From: Phoronis australis
Lineage: Eukaryota; Phoronida; Phoronidae
Assembly: GCA_002633005.1 (NCBI GenBank)
Contig: NMRA01000061.1
Location: 725,076 to 789,075, forward strand
Length of the DNA stretch: 64,000 nt
Direction: 5' to 3'
Below the pieces are notes generated by a model. It was not told the origin of the DNA and did no database searches. It saw only the letters and a list, made by a program, of their open reading frames with translations. Position 1 is the stretch's first letter, and the number at the start of each line of letters is the position of its first letter. Made by a program: the position numbers and the translations under genes. Shown here in pieces: positions 62,080-64,000 of this stretch.

Positions 62080-64000
62080 TTTACCGATATGAAAAGGAAT
62101 TTTTTAAAATTGTAGAAGAAATAACATTTGATGACCTTTGCACTAATTGACCCCACCCGGTGCATTATAACCGTCTTGAGGAGCAATATTGCAAAGCCCG
62201 TGAAAAGTGTGTTTAATGCTGAGATTCACAGTTGTCAAACGGTTGACAAATTAGAATACATGGTGAATGAAAAGGACACATTTTCAGAAGAAAAATTCAG
62301 CTAATCACCCCATGGTTGCACTAAATGACTTTTGCATTTCGAATTGAATTAGACGTACCAATCAGACTTGTGAATTTCAAGTGTCTAGCTCAAAATTCAA
62401 TAGTTTTCACTCAATGACCTTTGACCTATTTTCTCTGATTGGATGGCCATATTGCTTAGGTATTTTATTGGCATGTAGGTCAACACCAATGTGCTGGAAT
62501 TGAAGAGAATTCTTTGAAAAATGTAGGAGAAATAACATTTTCAAAAGTAGACGAGCTTTGCACTAATTGACCCCATCTAGTTCATTACAAGCCTTTTAGT
62601 AGACCTATTGCCAAGTCCGTAAAACGTATATTCAATGCTGAGAATCACAGTTGTCTAACGGTTGACACTAAAGAATGTTTGGTGAATGGAAAAGACAAAT
62701 TTTCTGAAGAAAAATGCACCTAATGACCCCATGGTTGCGCTAAATGTCCTGAAACTTTGTATTTCGAATTGAATTAGACGTACCAATCAGACTTGTGAGT
62801 TTGAAGTGTCTAGGTCAAAGTTTCCGTTTGCACCTGCTGACCTTTGACCTGTTTTATCTGATTGGATGATTCGATTACTTAGAAAAGTAATTTTTAAATT
62901 GCATTATTGACTTTTACCTGTGCCCCGAATTTGAAAAAGATAGCTTTAAAACTATAGGATTATTAACATTTTGAAATATATATATGACATTTGCACCAAA
63001 TGACCCCTTCCGGTGCAATATGGGACATGATTATATAACGAATCAAAATTTATGTACTGCCAAAAATCACATGCAGAATTTAAAGAGCATACCTGCACCC
63101 ATTTTCGAGTTATTAAGACTCAAATTTGGTCGGAAGAAGAATCAGAAGAAAAATACGAATAAGAATAAGAACGGTGTGACAATAATGAATTCTGCGCGTG
63201 CGTATTACTGGAATTTTTTGGGGAAGTTACTCAAAGCAACCCGTTTACCAATATGAAAAGGAATTTACTAAAATTGTAGGAGAAACTACATGTAAATATT
63301 TTGATGACCTTTCCACTAATTGACCTCTTCCGGTGCATTATGAACCTGGATCAGGGAATAGTTGTAAACTCGATTTAAAGCTGGTTAATGCTAAGAATCG
63401 CAAGTGTTTTATTTTAAGCACTTCAGAATACAAGATGAATGAATAGGTCAAACTTTCAAACGAAAAATGCACCTAATGACCCCATGGGTGCACCAAATGA
63501 CCTGAAAATTTAGAATTCAAACTCAATCGCATTTAATAAACAGATGTGTAATTTTGAAGTCTAGCCCAAAATTTTAATTTTGCTCTTAGTGACCTTTGAC
63601 CTATTTTCTAATTAGTTAGGCCTATTGCGTAGTTAAAATGGGTTGTTCAATTGGCATGGTGACTTACACTAGTGTGCTGAAATTGAAAAGAATTCCTTGA
63701 AAAACGTAAGAGATATATTAACATTTTGAACGTTATATGACCTTTGCACTAATTGACCCTATCCGGTGAATTATGAGCGTCTTTAGGAGAGTTATTGCAA
63801 AGCCCATGAAAATGTGTTTAATGCTGAGAATCACAGTTGTCTAATGGTTGACACATCAGTATACTTGGAGAAGAAAAAGGTCAAATTTTCAGAAGAAAAA
63901 TGCACCTAATGACCCCATGTTTGCACTAAATGACCTGAAACTTTGGATTCCAACTTGATTTACCTGTGCCAATCGGACCTGTGAATTTGAAGTGTCTAGC
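62080..64000. repeat. Tandem array, about 425 bp unit, five copies, open at window end
   Basis: The landmark GCACTAATTGACCCC or a close variant recurs at about 62142, 62568, 62990, 63315 and 63745 (spacings 426, 422, 325, 430), so one unit is shortened by about 100 bp. Other fixed points in each full unit are AATGCTGAGAATCACAGTTG, CCTAATGACCCCATGG and a TGACCTTTGACCT-type box. Units have drifted by point changes and small indels. No coding frame is conserved. Confidence 0.85.
62415..62427 (-). promoter_or_regulatory. Perfect DR1-type nuclear receptor motif in the tandem unit
   Basis: TGACCTTTGACCT is the reverse complement of AGGTCAAAGGTCA, the ideal direct repeat spaced by one base bound by RXR/PPAR/HNF4-type receptors. 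Identical boxes occur at 62838-62850 and 63590-63602. A related box TGACCTTTGCACT occurs at 62132-62144 and again near 63739. Binding is not shown and repeat ancestry alone explains the recurrence. Confidence 0.4.

Overview
The window is animal (metazoan) nuclear DNA made almost entirely of nested mobile elements. It is AT-rich, with splice-like coding fragments, a BEL/Pao-type retroelement, a tRNA-like SINE head, frequent TACATGTA words, long decayed inserts and assembly gaps. These traits fit a marine invertebrate such as a lancelet or hemichordate; the species cannot be fixed from the sequence. No bacterial operon, rRNA gene or CRISPR array is present, and no gene is fully intact.

The dominant component is an unnamed DNA transposon, called family A here, with five copies. 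A1 (1-4766, left end outside the window), A2 (13679-18838) and A3 (39004-44046) lie on the + strand. A4 (27818-38328) and A5 (46117-55008) are inverted and carry large inserts. A complete copy is about 5.1 kb. It has about 70 bp terminal inverted repeats starting CAGCACACATCACGAATTTT, dense GCCGAC/GTCGGC words next to both ends, and a TA target duplication. It also holds several decayed coding segments in one orientation, so it looks like a dead autonomous element rather than a simple MITE.

Layout from left to right. A1 sits in a repeat called B (4769-5060), which is split by a 21 kb insertion, C (5061-26220), and resumes at 26221-26680. A second, unsplit B copy at 47873-48619 shows the empty sites of both A1 and C. 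Inside C are arrays of GCAAGCTTGCCGCAA-type words at both ends, a two-exon pseudogene for a P2X7-receptor C-terminal-like domain (8312-10271) with a SINE in its intron, a decayed minus-strand gene near 11.6-12.5 kb, the A2 copy, and a minus-strand Cys/His protein gene (about 20.98-24.76 kb). The intron of that last gene holds a GC-rich element, D (22468-24283, with a 672 bp N gap).

From 26681 to just past 55010 lies one 5'-truncated BEL/Pao retroelement cut into four pieces by three A copies: A4 in the reverse transcriptase region, A3 at the RNase H/integrase boundary, and A5 in the 3' LTR. In each case the flanking TA (once decayed to GA) marks the join. A4 carries about 7.4 kb of foreign DNA with several candidate exons. 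A5 carries another insert, E (46636-50924), which holds B copy 2 and an exact 1,021 bp duplicate of an A5 segment next to single-N joins, probably an assembly error.

The right end (55011-61660) is AT-rich with little recognisable content. It is followed by a short GC-rich duplication and a tandem array of about 425 bp units (62080 to the window end) rich in TGACC half-sites, including perfect DR1-type nuclear-receptor motifs.
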